Both the position numbers and the translations under genes were made by a program. Shown here one piece after another: positions 18,606 to 29,247 of a stretch of DNA of 64,000 nucleotides. How positions within the stretch are numbered: the stretch's first letter is position 1; every line of letters begins with the position of its first letter. A model generated the notes under the pieces. That model was not told where the DNA came from. It worked only from the letters and a program-made list of their open reading frames with translations, and made no database searches. Source of the DNA: VFKI01 sp964647825 (GTDB lineage: Bacteria > Pseudomonadota > Gammaproteobacteria > DSM-16500); the NCBI GenBank assembly GCA_964647825.1, contig CAZYJL010000001.1, positions 1 to 64,000 of the forward strand. The letters are read 5' to 3'.

Positions 18606-19998
18606 TCCCGCGTTACAGAAAATTATTTCAGTCTTGTTGTCTCCACGCTTTTGTGCAGAATCCAGAATATCACTGAGAAAATACTGGATACCGCGCATAA
18701 AGCGCGGTATGATAGCGTTTCTGCAACAACTGACTAACATAACGCAAAAGAAACGTAGATTAGGTTATCTAATAAACTTAATAGCCACCCACTTATTTTT
18801 ACAATTCATGCTATTACCCTCAACATTTGCAACACCGGTTTCTTTAGAATTACACGACGTAGATTTAGCCGCAGCACTACATTTACTTGCCGCCACCTTG
18901 CATCACGATGTCATTTTGTCTTCCACTATTACCGGCACTGTTTCACTGACACTGCATCAACAATCGGCTGAAAATGTATTTGAATTATTATTAACATCAC
19001 ATCATTTAATAAAAATAAACAAAAACCATAGTTGGATTATTCTACCGCAAACCGAATTTTTACAACAAAAACAAGACACACAAAAATTACAGCTATTAAT
19101 CGAGCAAATTACGCCATTAACAACACACATCTGGCAATTACATTATGCGAATGCCACAGATATTGCGAAAATATTACAAGACAAAAACAACGCGTTACTC
19201 TCTCCACAAGGCAGCTTACACATTGATGCGCGAACCAATCAATTAATTATACAAGATAATAAAAACAAACTCGCTATCATCAATCAAATCATTAAAAAAA
19301 CAGATATACCGATCAAACAAATCATGATCGAGACTCGGCTTGCCAGTGTTGACCAAGATTTTATTAGAGAATTAGGCATTCGTTTTTCAACACGTGCACC
19401 GACATCTATTGTTACTTCTTTAAGAAAAAAAAATTATTCGTCAGAAAAAACATCACTCGCCACAGGCTATGCATTAGCAGTCGCACATTTAGCAGATGGG
19501 TCACTGCTTGACATCCAATTAGCTGCGGCAGAAACCAAAGGACATGCTGAGCTGATTTCCAGCCCAAAATTATTCACGTCTAGTCAGCAAGCGGCTTCGA
19601 TCGAAGCCGGCGAAGAAATTCCCTATCAAGAAATCAGCGCAAGTGGCGCAACCGGCGTGGCATTCCGCAAAGCCGTACTCAGTCTGCATGTCACACCGCA
19701 AATTTTGCCGGGCCGCAAGGTACTCTTAACCATCACGCTACACGAAGACAAACCGGCGAGTCGCATCGTCCAAGGCGTCCCGGCGATTTCCACACGACAA
19801 CTCCGCTCACAGATTCTGGCACTCGATGGGCAAACCATTATACTCGGCGGTATTTTTGAAACGAGCCAACGAGAAACACGTCCCGGCATTCCGTTTTTAC
19901 GTGATATACCCCTAATCGGTCATTTATTTGAACAACAAAACATCGAAAAAAATCGGCGCGAATTAGTGATTTTTGTGACACCGCATATTATAGGATAA
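18595..19998 (+). CDS. HofQ/PilQ-family outer-membrane secretin
   Basis: 467 residues. Outer-membrane secretins form the channel for type IV pili or DNA uptake. After a hydrophobic signal-like segment (about residues 60-78) come an STN/N0-type domain (VSLELHDVDLAAALHLL), an N1 domain (THIWQLHYANATDIAKIL), and the secretin core ending PFLRDIPLIGHLF and RRELVIFVTPHI. With only one N1 domain and no AMIN domain it is close to HofQ, the short DNA-utilisation type, rather than full PilQ. GTG at 18595 has AGGAG 7 bases upstream. Codons about 14-41 derive from a palindromic repeat; an ATG at 18709 lies within that repeat, so the true start could be later. Confidence 0.85.
   Translation: MITSPALQKIISVLLSPRFCAESRISLRKYWIPRIKRGMIAFLQQLTNITQKKRRLGYLINLIATHLFLQFMLLPSTFATPVSLELHDVDLAAALHLLAATLHHDVILSSTITGTVSLTLHQQSAENVFELLLTSHHLIKINKNHSWIILPQTEFLQQKQDTQKLQLLIEQITPLTTHIWQLHYANATDIAKILQDKNNALLSPQGSLHIDARTNQLIIQDNKNKLAIINQIIKKTDIPIKQIMIETRLASVDQDFIRELGIRFSTRAPTSIVTSLRKKNYSSEKTSLATGYALAVAHLADGSLLDIQLAAAETKGHAELISSPKLFTSSQQAASIEAGEEIPYQEISASGATGVAFRKAVLSLHVTPQILPGRKVLLTITLHEDKPASRIVQGVPAISTRQLRSQILALDGQTIILGGIFETSQRETRPGIPFLRDIPLIGHLFEQQNIEKNRRELVIFVTPHIIG
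18633..18717. repeat. Family A core element inside the secretin reading frame
   Basis: The segment ACTGGATACCGCGCATAAAG and the following CGCGGTATGA match the core of the copy at 31897-32108, and the left half (GCAGAATCCAGA) matches more loosely. The about 84-base unit is a multiple of three and adds roughly 28 codons without a stop to the N-terminal region, before the apparent signal sequence. Rickettsia palindromic elements are known to sit in-frame in genes in the same way. Confidence 0.82.
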
Positions 19999-20039
19999 TA
20001 GCGACAGGCTCCCCAAATAGAACGTTCTCCTATTACTTC

Positions 20040-23000
20040 TTATTTTATTCTGGGCTTCTCCCCTTTTTCTTCTATTTTCAAAGCATTTACATTCTGTTTT
20101 GAGGAAAATCCTGCAAAAAAACCTTTTTTTGATGATGCTTCTATATTATCGACTAAGTTAATATTTTTATCTTTGCATGTAGATCTTATAGCTTCTAAAA
20201 TATGCTTGTATTTTTTAATACGATCGGGAATTTTGATGGTAACGGTTTTTTTACTCGCTCCATTAGATTTGCTCATGGATTCACTTACTAATTGTTCAAT
20301 AAAATTTTTAAGGTCTGCTTGAGAAAATTTATCAATAATTTTCAACGAACTTGGATCTGCTAAAATATCTACTTTATTATCTTTTTTAACAGACAAAACT
20401 TGAAGAGATTCTATGGTCTTTTGCGATTTTTCAAACGAAACAGTATATTTCACCACAGAAAAATTCTCTTTTTTATCGTCACTACTAGGTGAAGATGGTT
20501 CATCTGATTCCAAGGTCAGATAACTTTCACTTTTTTCTTTATATTCTTTTGACAAGGATTGATCTAATTCTTCTTTACTATTAAAGGTTGAATGGTCAGA
20601 TTCGATTTTAACAAGTTGAATATCTAAAGAACGAGTCAACTGCTTACTTTGCGCTGGCGCACTTAAAGCAAGTAATTCTGCAATATATGCGCGAGAATTT
20701 GCGAATAATACCCCATACCCTTCCAACCAAGCCCGAGTATTGGCAAAAAAGCGTCGCACGTCTTCGCCGTCTTTCGGTGAAGAAAATGGGTTTATAGATT
20801 GAAGTGAAATCCTAAACCAAGTACTCCAACTATCATACCGAACAGCGCGGCCATCATGTGCAGAATCATAACGATCAAATGTCCTTGTTGCGTTTACGAT
20901 TGTAATAGTTTTTTGTAAAAATTCCTTCGAGTCATATGATAGTTTTAATGAAAATGATGAAGAAATATCAAATTTTTTGTTCAAATCGATAGGCAAACTT
21001 AGCTTGTTAGTTTCTTGGCGCAGCTCATCCCAGGCAATGTTAACTTTTTCTTGATAAGCAGCAAAAATTTTCTCAATCGAAGCTACATTGATAGAATCAG
21101 CTTGTAGGCAAGTTTGGAGTGTCGGGTACATCTCATTCCATTGTTGATCGATTTTTGCAAAAAAATTCACCCAAAGCATTCGAATTTTTACTTTCTTTTC
21201 CGTATCAGCCATATTTGATAATATTTCTTTAAAAATTAAATTTTCAAATTGATTGCGAAAATCACCTAATATATTTTTTATTAAACGTTCACACTGACTC
21301 GCTTTATCCATCAATGCTTGTTCACGCGCAATATACGATTCAACATCAGCATAATAATCAAAACCTAATGTTTTTATACCAAGTTGCTTTTGCAACCTGA
21401 CTTTGTCTAATAATAATGATGTCTCCCCTTTATCACCCGCCCGTCCGGACCGCCCAATAATTTGTTGATAATCGCGGGGTCTCGGCAAATAAGTCAGCAT
21501 GACATGCAAGCCTTTTTCTTTCGCTTCTGCGTCTAGTTTAATATCTGTGCCACGTCCAATCATATTGGTTGACACAGTTATCATGCCAGCTGCACCCGCT
21601 AACGCAATTTTCTTTGTCTCTTCATCCGAGCTTTCCGTACTGCTAATTCGTTGAATATGGTTATTAAATTCTTTTATCTGGTTTAAAATGTTATATAACT
21701 CAGCACTTTCGACATCATTTTCAGCAATAACTAAAATAGGCTGTTTCTTCTGAATTGCTTGTTTAATCTTTTTAATCAATAAACTGTGTTGTTTTTCTTT
21801 ATTCGGACGTAAATATAAAGGATGATCATTACGATGCAAACCACGATGACGTGGGACATCAATAAAATTCATTTGATGTAATTTTGACACTTCAGCGCGT
21901 TCAATCTCTGAGCCAGCTGTTCCCGTCACCGCCTTAATTTTGCCGCCAACATAATCATCTAATAATGTTTTACTCGTAGAAGAATAGATAATTTGCTTTT
22001 CATCATCCATATGAAAATCATTTTTACATCTTTTTAAATCCTGTTGAAATTGCTCTATTTCTTTTAAATACTCACTCTTTTCATCTTGCGTCTGCAAAGA
22101 GCTTAAAAAACTTTCACGCTCACTCTCAAACAGGCGAGGGGCATCACGCAATAAGTTTAGACGTGCATGTAGGCATTGATGCACACCAAATGAAAATTTA
22201 GAATTTTTTAAAATACGATTTTCAACTATAAGCTTTGCCTCACTTTTTAACCCTTTTGGGGTCATGCTGGATTCATCTGGATCAAAAGTAAAGTCTACCT
22301 GATATCTTAATGACATGGCTTGCTTTGCTGACTCTTGCCACTGCTCAATTTGTGCTGATGGGAGACTATACAACCGTGCTATTTTGGCTGCAGACTCATC
22401 TTCACTCATTTCATTTTGTGCAAAACTCAAGAAATCTTCTCTTGATGCATCGATATCGTCGTAATAAAGTGCATCACGTTTTTTATCTTTATCTAACATA
22501 AAATAGCGAATTAAAAGTGGGTAAACCCAATCCATGTCTTTAATTTCATCTTTGCCAGCAGCAGAATAATTATATCGAGTGTTTGCAGCGTCAAAATAAG
22601 TCTTATCCGCTTCGTCCAACAAAAGCGCTCGTTTATTTGGCTCAGGATGAATAATAGGCGATATTTTCTTTGAAATTTCACTTTGCCATTTATTACGAAA
22701 TAGACTCATGTTAGAGGGATCAGAAAAATTGATACCATCAATTAAATAATCTGAATCCTTAGAGTTAGCTGTAATGAAAGCTGTTTTGGCACCAAGTAAA
22801 TTAAAATACGATTGATATTCAAGATAATCTCTTTTCGCTAACTGCACATCACTTGTCAAAAAATCTACCGTATTTCCCAAAGCAAATTGACATGCATTGA
22901 GGACCATCATAATTCGTGATTTTCCTTCACCTGTCCCTATCTGGCTCGTGACATAATCACCAGACATTAAAGATGTCAAAATAGCTAAATATTGCGTCGT

Positions 23001-26000
23001 ATTTAGTTCAAATGAACTGCCTATTTTGTATTTACCATTTACATCAATATCATCATTGCCTTTTGAGCGATAAAGTAATTCTGCAGCAACAGCAACTAAC
23101 GTATAATAATCAGGCTCTGTTGTATTTTTAAATTTATTTAATGCATCAACTAAATCTTTAATTGATTTATTACGAACATCATTAGTAATCGCAACAAATT
23201 TATCTAAATCAATATTTTCTTTTCTAAATCCAATAAATTCATTTAATTTCTCACTTGCAACATCTTTATGAAAACCATTTAAAGGCTTCGCATTTTCAGA
23301 TTTTTCTTCTAAACATGTCCCATCTGCTGATAACCAAATTTCACGAGGAGACGGTGTTAAAGAATAACCTTTATACATCTTATTCATATATTCTTTATAA
23401 TCTGAATCTTTCTTCCAATCTTTATCCCAATCAACTAATTTTTGTATCGATGGAAAAGGTGCTTTTTGATAAAATTCATCAATAACCTCCAAAAGTTTTT
23501 CATTTTTTAAAATAGCTTCTAAATCAGGATATGAAAACGTTTTATCATTATTTATAAGCGATACAATCATTTGACAGACAGTGTGACAATTTTTTTCTGT
23601 TAACTGCGACATTATTTTTAGCAAAAAGTCTGGGTTAAATTCTTTATGCTGCTTCCCATTAAACTGAAAACACAAAGACAAAATAATCTTTTCATCTTTG
23701 ATATGTTGAAATTTATCCTTCAAAGCAAAAAAATCAAAAATATAATCAGAGAAAATTAAATCTTTTTTGTTTTTTACAAAATTTTCTAAATAATTATCAT
23801 ACAAATTCAAAAGTGCATTTTGCAATATCTCATTTTCTTTAAACGGCGATGGAGATAAAAATTCACATAACATACTTGAGAATAAATTAATATTTTCTAG
23901 CGAGGCATCCTTTTCTTCTTTTTCCTCTCGCTCATCTACTGGCATCACCAGCCATGTAGCTTGTACTCGTTTTTCAATTTTTTTTGTAAGTTCTTTAGAA
24001 ATTTCATTCTCCTCTGCAAAAGTATCTAATTTCCGGACGACAACTAAATAATTCATGATTTTTTTTGACAAAGCAGAAAAATCAAATTTTTTATCAATTT
24101 TTTGGATACTATTTTTTGTTTGCATTAAATAGTAAAAATTATCAAGTCCTATTTCTTTATTTGCATCAATCATAGTCAACATAGCAATAAAATCTACTTG
24201 CCTTAAAATCCCTTTACCCTCTTTATAAAAATTATTTGTTTGCAACAATGTCAAAAATTTAACTCGATCTTTTGCTAACATATTTCTCATAATATCAATT
24301 AATTTATCCGCCAACATTAAATTACCTTGTTTTTCTTGTTCACCACTAAATTGCGAAATAATTTTTCGCATAGCCTCTCTTGTTGTTTCGTCTGCGAATT
24401 TTGCGACAATTTTTTTATTAATTTCTTCTGCAACTGGATTTTTATCTAATTGAAGAGAAAAATAAGCAGATGGAAAATAATCTTTTAAATTGACTTTTTG
24501 GTAATTTTTATCATTAATAGCTATATTGAAAGTAATAGTTTGCATTGTTTCTAAAACAAAATCTGCTGATAATTCGACCCCTTCTTTACTTTCATTTATG
24601 TTTTCTATAATTTTTTCTTTTAAACTGTCTAAAATTGAAATAAGATGCCCTTCTGTAAAAGGTTTTTTTTGACTAATATTCTCAGCAATATATGGCAAGT
24701 GTTTCACCAAAGCTTCTTTTAATGCCTTGATAATAATTTCATCATTTTTATTACTTTCCGTTTTCAAAAAATAGTTAGCTAACAACTTATTAACACTTTC
24801 TTCACTTAATCGAAATGTACTAATCAATGAAATAAGTGATTTTTTTAAATGAGAATCAATTTTTTGAGCTTCAAGATAAGTTACCAAATTTAAATAATTT
24901 TCTAAAATATCTTTATTTGCTTTATAATCATCCGCTGTATAGTTCATTAAACCTTCATAAACAGCATGCTGATAAACTGGATGTGTTTGATAAAATTCAA
25001 TTAGTCTAATAAAATTAGTCTGATTTTTTTCATCTGGATTAGCCAACATCATCATTTGTGTCAAAACAGGAAAAGGCGGAAGATAATTACTTTTTTTGAC
25101 TCTAATAACATTTAAAATATCACGCCATTTCTTATTTTCTTTTATTTTTATTAAGAATTCATCAAAATTTTCTTTGCAATTTATTTCACTACGTTTAGCT
25201 AATTCAAAATTTTTATCTACTGTGGTGATAGCGATAATAATTAAAATTTCACGAGCATCATCATATGATATTTGTTTACCAGATAACTCTTCAGTAACAT
25301 ATTGGTAAAACTGCAATGAAAGCTGCATCCGTACATTTTCTTTTGTTGCTAAAAATCGGAAAAAATGTTTATATAATTGATCTAATCCTTTACAACTTAT
25401 AATAATCTCCAAAAAGTTTTTCCATGCAGATTCTTTGGAAAAAATGCCACCGTATTCAAATAACATATTTCGTTGAGCTTTCCTAAGCAAATCCTTGGCA
25501 CCACTAGGTAGCAATGGATTTTCTGCTCCTTCAATTATTAGCACATTATCGAATTTGTTATCTAAACTAATGCCAGAAGATAAATAAATATTATCATCGG
25601 ATATTTTTATTTTTTTTTCTTTAGCAATTCTCAAAGTTTTACTAAAATCATCATCTGCAATTTTTAGGCATTCAAGTGATGTCTTAGCATATTTCCCAAA
25701 TTCATCTTTAGCTTCCAACACCATCGCTGGCGTGACAAATGCCCATTGTTTTGAATAGGATTGCACTGTTTTAATTGCGCCATTAGAGGATAAATCTAAA
25801 CCTGCTGCTGCATCGAGCTGTGCTTGTTGATTGATAGCATCACATTTTTTCACCAGTATTAAAATACGTGATAGCGCTACAGGCAAACTTTTTATCTCGT
25901 TTAAATCTGAATCACGAAGAGAAGGTAGTTGCAAAGGTGGATCAATACCATTTATCTTGCTTAATTTATTCAACTCTTCTTTAAATTTTCTAAATGCAGA

Positions 26001-27671
26001 CACTAAATCAGAAAAACTAAAATTTGGCTGTGCTTCCCGATGTTGTTTAAATAATTTTTCCCACCAAATTTTATCATTTTCACCAAGACTTTTTACATAA
26101 TCAATAGCTTCATTGAATTCTTTAGTTAAAATTTGTCTATAATCAGGTAATATTTTTATCCATGAAAATTTCTTATCTTCATTTGTCAAATACTGTATTG
26201 CTTGTTGAAAACCCTGCTTATCTGTCAAAAAATATAATTGATATAAATTATTATAATCTATTCCATCAGGTTTTCTGATGATATCTTTTTTCTCTTCATT
26301 AAGTAATTTATATTTTTGCTCTTCATCAAGTAATTTATATAAGACATGGTCTTCTAATTTTTCTACTTTAACAAGTTGAATTGTTGCTAAATAACTTTCC
26401 ACTACATTGTCATTTTTTTCTTTCAGTTCATCAATTTTAGCTAAAATATCAATCTGTAGCTTCTCTTCAGCTAATAAAAGATAAGGCAATAATTTTCTAA
26501 AAACCATAACGGCTTTTCTATCATATGAATCTGTTGAAATAGCCTTCCAGTATTTTTTAATATTGTCGTTAGTATATTTTAACAACTCATCAGTTTGAGA
26601 AAAAGTTAAAGTAAAGATAGGACGTTTTAATTCATCATGTGTCTGCACACATAACGGATCTTTACTACGCATTAATTCCTTATTTTTTTCATCAAAATCA
26701 ATTTTTGTTGCTTTTAAAGGAGGCAGCCCATAAATAGACTCCCCTTGTATCACCCTAAATCCTGGCGGCAGGCGTTGCAAATCCAAGCCAAATTGATAGT
26801 ATTCTTGGTATTTTAACAACTCTGCACAGGCACTTCGACTGAGGCTCACTTTTTTATATCTCAGCTCTTGATAATTCAGCGCACCTAACCAATTATGCCA
26901 AAGTGCAACGGCTTGCTCGAATGAAGGATGTTTTTGAATAGCGAATTTTCCCTCTTTAATATCATGATAAAATTGTAAAACATCATAAAGTGCTTCATCC
27001 TCTCCATTTACAATATGTTCATTTTGCATTTCACTTTCATTTTGGACTGACTTTTCTTTTGCAATTTCTTTTGCCACTTGCTGTTCTTCTTGCCGTTCAT
27101 CTTGTAGCGCAGTATCAATCTGTACTTTTATTTTTGTTGTCACACGTGGCCGAGAACGTTTTTTTAAAGAAACTTCAACTTTATCTTGCTCAGGTTTTCC
27201 TTTAAATTTTCTTTGCCATACAGCCTCCGATGTTGCAATATCTATTTCTTTTTGTTCAGCCTGAAGATTCAAATTAGAGGGTAAAATGACATCTACTGTA
27301 ATTTTATTTTTTTTTATAATTTCTTTAATATTTTGAAAGTATTTTTTTAATTCTCTTTTTATTACTTCATCTTTATCTACTACATCACTCACTGTAAAAA
27401 CAATAGAAGATAAACCTGCCTTTGTTGCTTGCAACATAAAGTTTTTAATTTTATCATCAAGAAAACTTGCAGCTTTTGCTTTACTCTCTTCACTTTCTTT
27501 ACTTGTTATTTTTTTAAAGAAATCTTCTTTGAGATTTAGTATTATTTTGGCATCATTATTTTCTTGAATAAAATTTAAGATTTCTGCAGTAAACTCAAGA
27601 CTGCTCTCAGGATTCACTACTATTTGCCATTCATTTTTTTCTTCAAAAGCCTCAACTGGTCTTGCGTCCAT
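20040..27671 (-). CDS. Giant 2543-residue protein with SecA-like DEAD motor
   Basis: Residues about 1-1500 are unrecognised, charged and mostly helical. A SecA-type motor occupies about 1560-2110: TGEGKS (Walker A, Lys1584), LLLDEADK (DEAD at 1686-1689), AVTGTAGSEIE, then the second RecA-like half with NMIGRGTDIKL near 2040 and QQIIGRSGRAGDKG near 2070. These are the SecA forms of the helicase motifs. I see no SecA preprotein cross-linking domain or zinc tail. The last 430 residues are charged. No signal peptide. AGGAG lies 6 bases before the ATG. Ordinary SecA is about 900 residues, so this is a paralogue with another role, possibly an effector. It is the longest gene here. Confidence 0.85.
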   Translation of the reverse strand: MDARPVEAFEEKNEWQIVVNPESSLEFTAEILNFIQENNDAKIILNLKEDFFKKITSKESEESKAKAASFLDDKIKNFMLQATKAGLSSIVFTVSDVVDKDEVIKRELKKYFQNIKEIIKKNKITVDVILPSNLNLQAEQKEIDIATSEAVWQRKFKGKPEQDKVEVSLKKRSRPRVTTKIKVQIDTALQDERQEEQQVAKEIAKEKSVQNESEMQNEHIVNGEDEALYDVLQFYHDIKEGKFAIQKHPSFEQAVALWHNWLGALNYQELRYKKVSLSRSACAELLKYQEYYQFGLDLQRLPPGFRVIQGESIYGLPPLKATKIDFDEKNKELMRSKDPLCVQTHDELKRPIFTLTFSQTDELLKYTNDNIKKYWKAISTDSYDRKAVMVFRKLLPYLLLAEEKLQIDILAKIDELKEKNDNVVESYLATIQLVKVEKLEDHVLYKLLDEEQKYKLLNEEKKDIIRKPDGIDYNNLYQLYFLTDKQGFQQAIQYLTNEDKKFSWIKILPDYRQILTKEFNEAIDYVKSLGENDKIWWEKLFKQHREAQPNFSFSDLVSAFRKFKEELNKLSKINGIDPPLQLPSLRDSDLNEIKSLPVALSRILILVKKCDAINQQAQLDAAAGLDLSSNGAIKTVQSYSKQWAFVTPAMVLEAKDEFGKYAKTSLECLKIADDDFSKTLRIAKEKKIKISDDNIYLSSGISLDNKFDNVLIIEGAENPLLPSGAKDLLRKAQRNMLFEYGGIFSKESAWKNFLEIIISCKGLDQLYKHFFRFLATKENVRMQLSLQFYQYVTEELSGKQISYDDAREILIIIAITTVDKNFELAKRSEINCKENFDEFLIKIKENKKWRDILNVIRVKKSNYLPPFPVLTQMMMLANPDEKNQTNFIRLIEFYQTHPVYQHAVYEGLMNYTADDYKANKDILENYLNLVTYLEAQKIDSHLKKSLISLISTFRLSEESVNKLLANYFLKTESNKNDEIIIKALKEALVKHLPYIAENISQKKPFTEGHLISILDSLKEKIIENINESKEGVELSADFVLETMQTITFNIAINDKNYQKVNLKDYFPSAYFSLQLDKNPVAEEINKKIVAKFADETTREAMRKIISQFSGEQEKQGNLMLADKLIDIMRNMLAKDRVKFLTLLQTNNFYKEGKGILRQVDFIAMLTMIDANKEIGLDNFYYLMQTKNSIQKIDKKFDFSALSKKIMNYLVVVRKLDTFAEENEISKELTKKIEKRVQATWLVMPVDEREEKEEKDASLENINLFSSMLCEFLSPSPFKENEILQNALLNLYDNYLENFVKNKKDLIFSDYIFDFFALKDKFQHIKDEKIILSLCFQFNGKQHKEFNPDFLLKIMSQLTEKNCHTVCQMIVSLINNDKTFSYPDLEAILKNEKLLEVIDEFYQKAPFPSIQKLVDWDKDWKKDSDYKEYMNKMYKGYSLTPSPREIWLSADGTCLEEKSENAKPLNGFHKDVASEKLNEFIGFRKENIDLDKFVAITNDVRNKSIKDLVDALNKFKNTTEPDYYTLVAVAAELLYRSKGNDDIDVNGKYKIGSSFELNTTQYLAILTSLMSGDYVTSQIGTGEGKSRIMMVLNACQFALGNTVDFLTSDVQLAKRDYLEYQSYFNLLGAKTAFITANSKDSDYLIDGINFSDPSNMSLFRNKWQSEISKKISPIIHPEPNKRALLLDEADKTYFDAANTRYNYSAAGKDEIKDMDWVYPLLIRYFMLDKDKKRDALYYDDIDASREDFLSFAQNEMSEDESAAKIARLYSLPSAQIEQWQESAKQAMSLRYQVDFTFDPDESSMTPKGLKSEAKLIVENRILKNSKFSFGVHQCLHARLNLLRDAPRLFESERESFLSSLQTQDEKSEYLKEIEQFQQDLKRCKNDFHMDDEKQIIYSSTSKTLLDDYVGGKIKAVTGTAGSEIERAEVSKLHQMNFIDVPRHRGLHRNDHPLYLRPNKEKQHSLLIKKIKQAIQKKQPILVIAENDVESAELYNILNQIKEFNNHIQRISSTESSDEETKKIALAGAAGMITVSTNMIGRGTDIKLDAEAKEKGLHVMLTYLPRPRDYQQIIGRSGRAGDKGETSLLLDKVRLQKQLGIKTLGFDYYADVESYIAREQALMDKASQCERLIKNILGDFRNQFENLIFKEILSNMADTEKKVKIRMLWVNFFAKIDQQWNEMYPTLQTCLQADSINVASIEKIFAAYQEKVNIAWDELRQETNKLSLPIDLNKKFDISSSFSLKLSYDSKEFLQKTITIVNATRTFDRYDSAHDGRAVRYDSWSTWFRISLQSINPFSSPKDGEDVRRFFANTRAWLEGYGVLFANSRAYIAELLALSAPAQSKQLTRSLDIQLVKIESDHSTFNSKEELDQSLSKEYKEKSESYLTLESDEPSSPSSDDKKENFSVVKYTVSFEKSQKTIESLQVLSVKKDNKVDILADPSSLKIIDKFSQADLKNFIEQLVSESMSKSNGASKKTVTIKIPDRIKKYKHILEAIRSTCKDKNINLVDNIEASSKKGFFAGFSSKQNVNALKIEEKGEKPRIK

Positions 27672-27948
27672 TGATAACTCCTACAACAAACGTAGTCTTT
27701 TTTTCATTATAAACCAAAATTTTTTTCATTTACTTTAAGATATACAATCAATACGTTACTTAAAAAGTCATCAATAATTATTTTGATTTTCAAATAAATA
27801 GTTGGTTTTGACACCCGCAATGCATGCAAGATTTTCAATAAAAGCAAGAAGATAAATAAATTTATTTTACTATTTTAATTTTCACTTGATCTATGAAATA
27901 ATCGCGTTTTTTCACCTTGATAATTTTACTAAACTTATTGGATGTATT

Positions 27949-29109
27949 ATGCAAGCACCGATTATCATTATTGGCACAGGCTTTGCCGGTTACCAACTGG
28001 CTCGCGAATTCCGTAAACTTGATCAAACTAGCCCATTAGTGTTGATTACAGCGAATGATGGCCGTGCGTACCCCAAACCACGTCTTTCCACTGCTTTTAC
28101 GCAAAAAAAATTACCTGATGATTTGACTGAAGCGCCTGCTGAAAAAATGGCGGTAGAATTGAATGCCACGATTTTGACACTCACCACCGTCATATCAATT
28201 GATCCGGCAACGCAATCTCTGACAACAGATAAACAACAAACGCATACTTATTCGCAATTAATTCTGGCGTGTGGCGCAGACACCATTCAACCAGAACTAA
28301 CTGGCGATGCTGTTGATGACATCCTTGCAGTGAATCATCTGCATGATTATGCACAATTTCGAGATGCTATCAAAAATAAAAAGAAAATTACGATTTTAGG
28401 CGCAGGCTTAATTGGCTGTGAATTTGCCAATGATTTAACGAATGGCGGCTTCGACGTTGACGTCATTTCACCCGCAAAATCACCACTCGATTTATTATTA
28501 CCTGAAGAAATTGGTGCGGTTTTACAAAAAGCGTTAGAAAAAAATGGCGTCCATTTTCATTTTCAGTGTGTTGCAAAATCAATAAATAAAAATCATGCAG
28601 AAAATCAACCGTGTTATCAATTAACTTTATCTAACAATACGATTATTCACACAGATTTTGTCTTATCAGCCATTGGATTACGGCCACATGTGGCGCTGGC
28701 AAAAAAAGCAGGCATTGCTATTCAACGCGGCATTATTGTCAATCGTTATCTTGAAACGAATCAATTAAACATTTATGCGCTTGGGGATTGCGCAGAAGTC
28801 GAAGGCTATGTATTACCTTATATCGCACCGATTCGTTACGCGACACAAGCTTTGGCGGCAACATTGGCAGGCACGCGCACCGCGGTGAATTATCCTGCCA
28901 TGCCAATTTCTGTGAAAACCCCTGCGCATCCGATTGTAATTTGTCCGCCCCGCAAAAAAGAAGATGTCACATGGGAAACGGATATCACTGATATGGGTGT
29001 CCGCGCATTATGTTTTACTACGACACGTGAATTAGTTGGCTTTATTTTAACGGATAAAAAAGTGGTTGAACGCGCGGTTTTATTAGAAAAAATGCCAGCG
29101 TTATTTTAA
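27949..29109 (+). CDS. Rubredoxin--NAD(+) reductase-like FAD flavoprotein
   Basis: 386-residue NAD(P)H-dependent flavoprotein. The N-terminal FAD motif is IIIIGTGFAGYQLAREF; KKITILGAGLIGCEFANDL near residue 145 is the second dinucleotide fold, and NIYALGDCAEVEGY near 270 binds FAD. The closest match in layout is rubredoxin reductase, which passes electrons from NADH to rubredoxin, used in oxygen and superoxide defence. No rubredoxin gene is adjacent. The ATG at 27949 fits the family start; upstream codons from 27886 are open but untypical. It converges on the secreted Cys-rich genes, with a shared hairpin between. Confidence 0.85.
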   Translation: MQAPIIIIGTGFAGYQLAREFRKLDQTSPLVLITANDGRAYPKPRLSTAFTQKKLPDDLTEAPAEKMAVELNATILTLTTVISIDPATQSLTTDKQQTHTYSQLILACGADTIQPELTGDAVDDILAVNHLHDYAQFRDAIKNKKKITILGAGLIGCEFANDLTNGGFDVDVISPAKSPLDLLLPEEIGAVLQKALEKNGVHFHFQCVAKSINKNHAENQPCYQLTLSNNTIIHTDFVLSAIGLRPHVALAKKAGIAIQRGIIVNRYLETNQLNIYALGDCAEVEGYVLPYIAPIRYATQALAATLAGTRTAVNYPAMPISVKTPAHPIVICPPRKKEDVTWETDITDMGVRALCFTTTRELVGFILTDKKVVERAVLLEKMPALF

Positions 29110-29179
29110 ATAATTTTATTATGTATTTTTGTTAAGAAAATAATAATTTCCAAAAATATAGTTTGAGCAATCAAAGAAG

Positions 29180-29231
29180 ATAGTTTTGTGTCGTAGTGCT
29201 GAAATTTCTTTTCATTAAAACACAAAACTAT
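29180..29231. terminator. Hairpin between convergent genes
   Basis: Perfect 12-base arms, ATAGTTTTGTGT and ACACAAAACTAT, with a 28-base loop and T/A-rich flanks. It lies between the plus-strand flavoprotein gene and the minus-strand Cys-rich gene, so it probably terminates in both directions. Confidence 0.6.
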
Positions 29232-29247
29232 TATTTATTTTAGTAAA

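Noticed and set aside
20040..27671. The essential SecA translocase itself
   Set aside because: Length, missing preprotein and zinc regions, and the 1500-residue N-terminal part do not fit housekeeping SecA.
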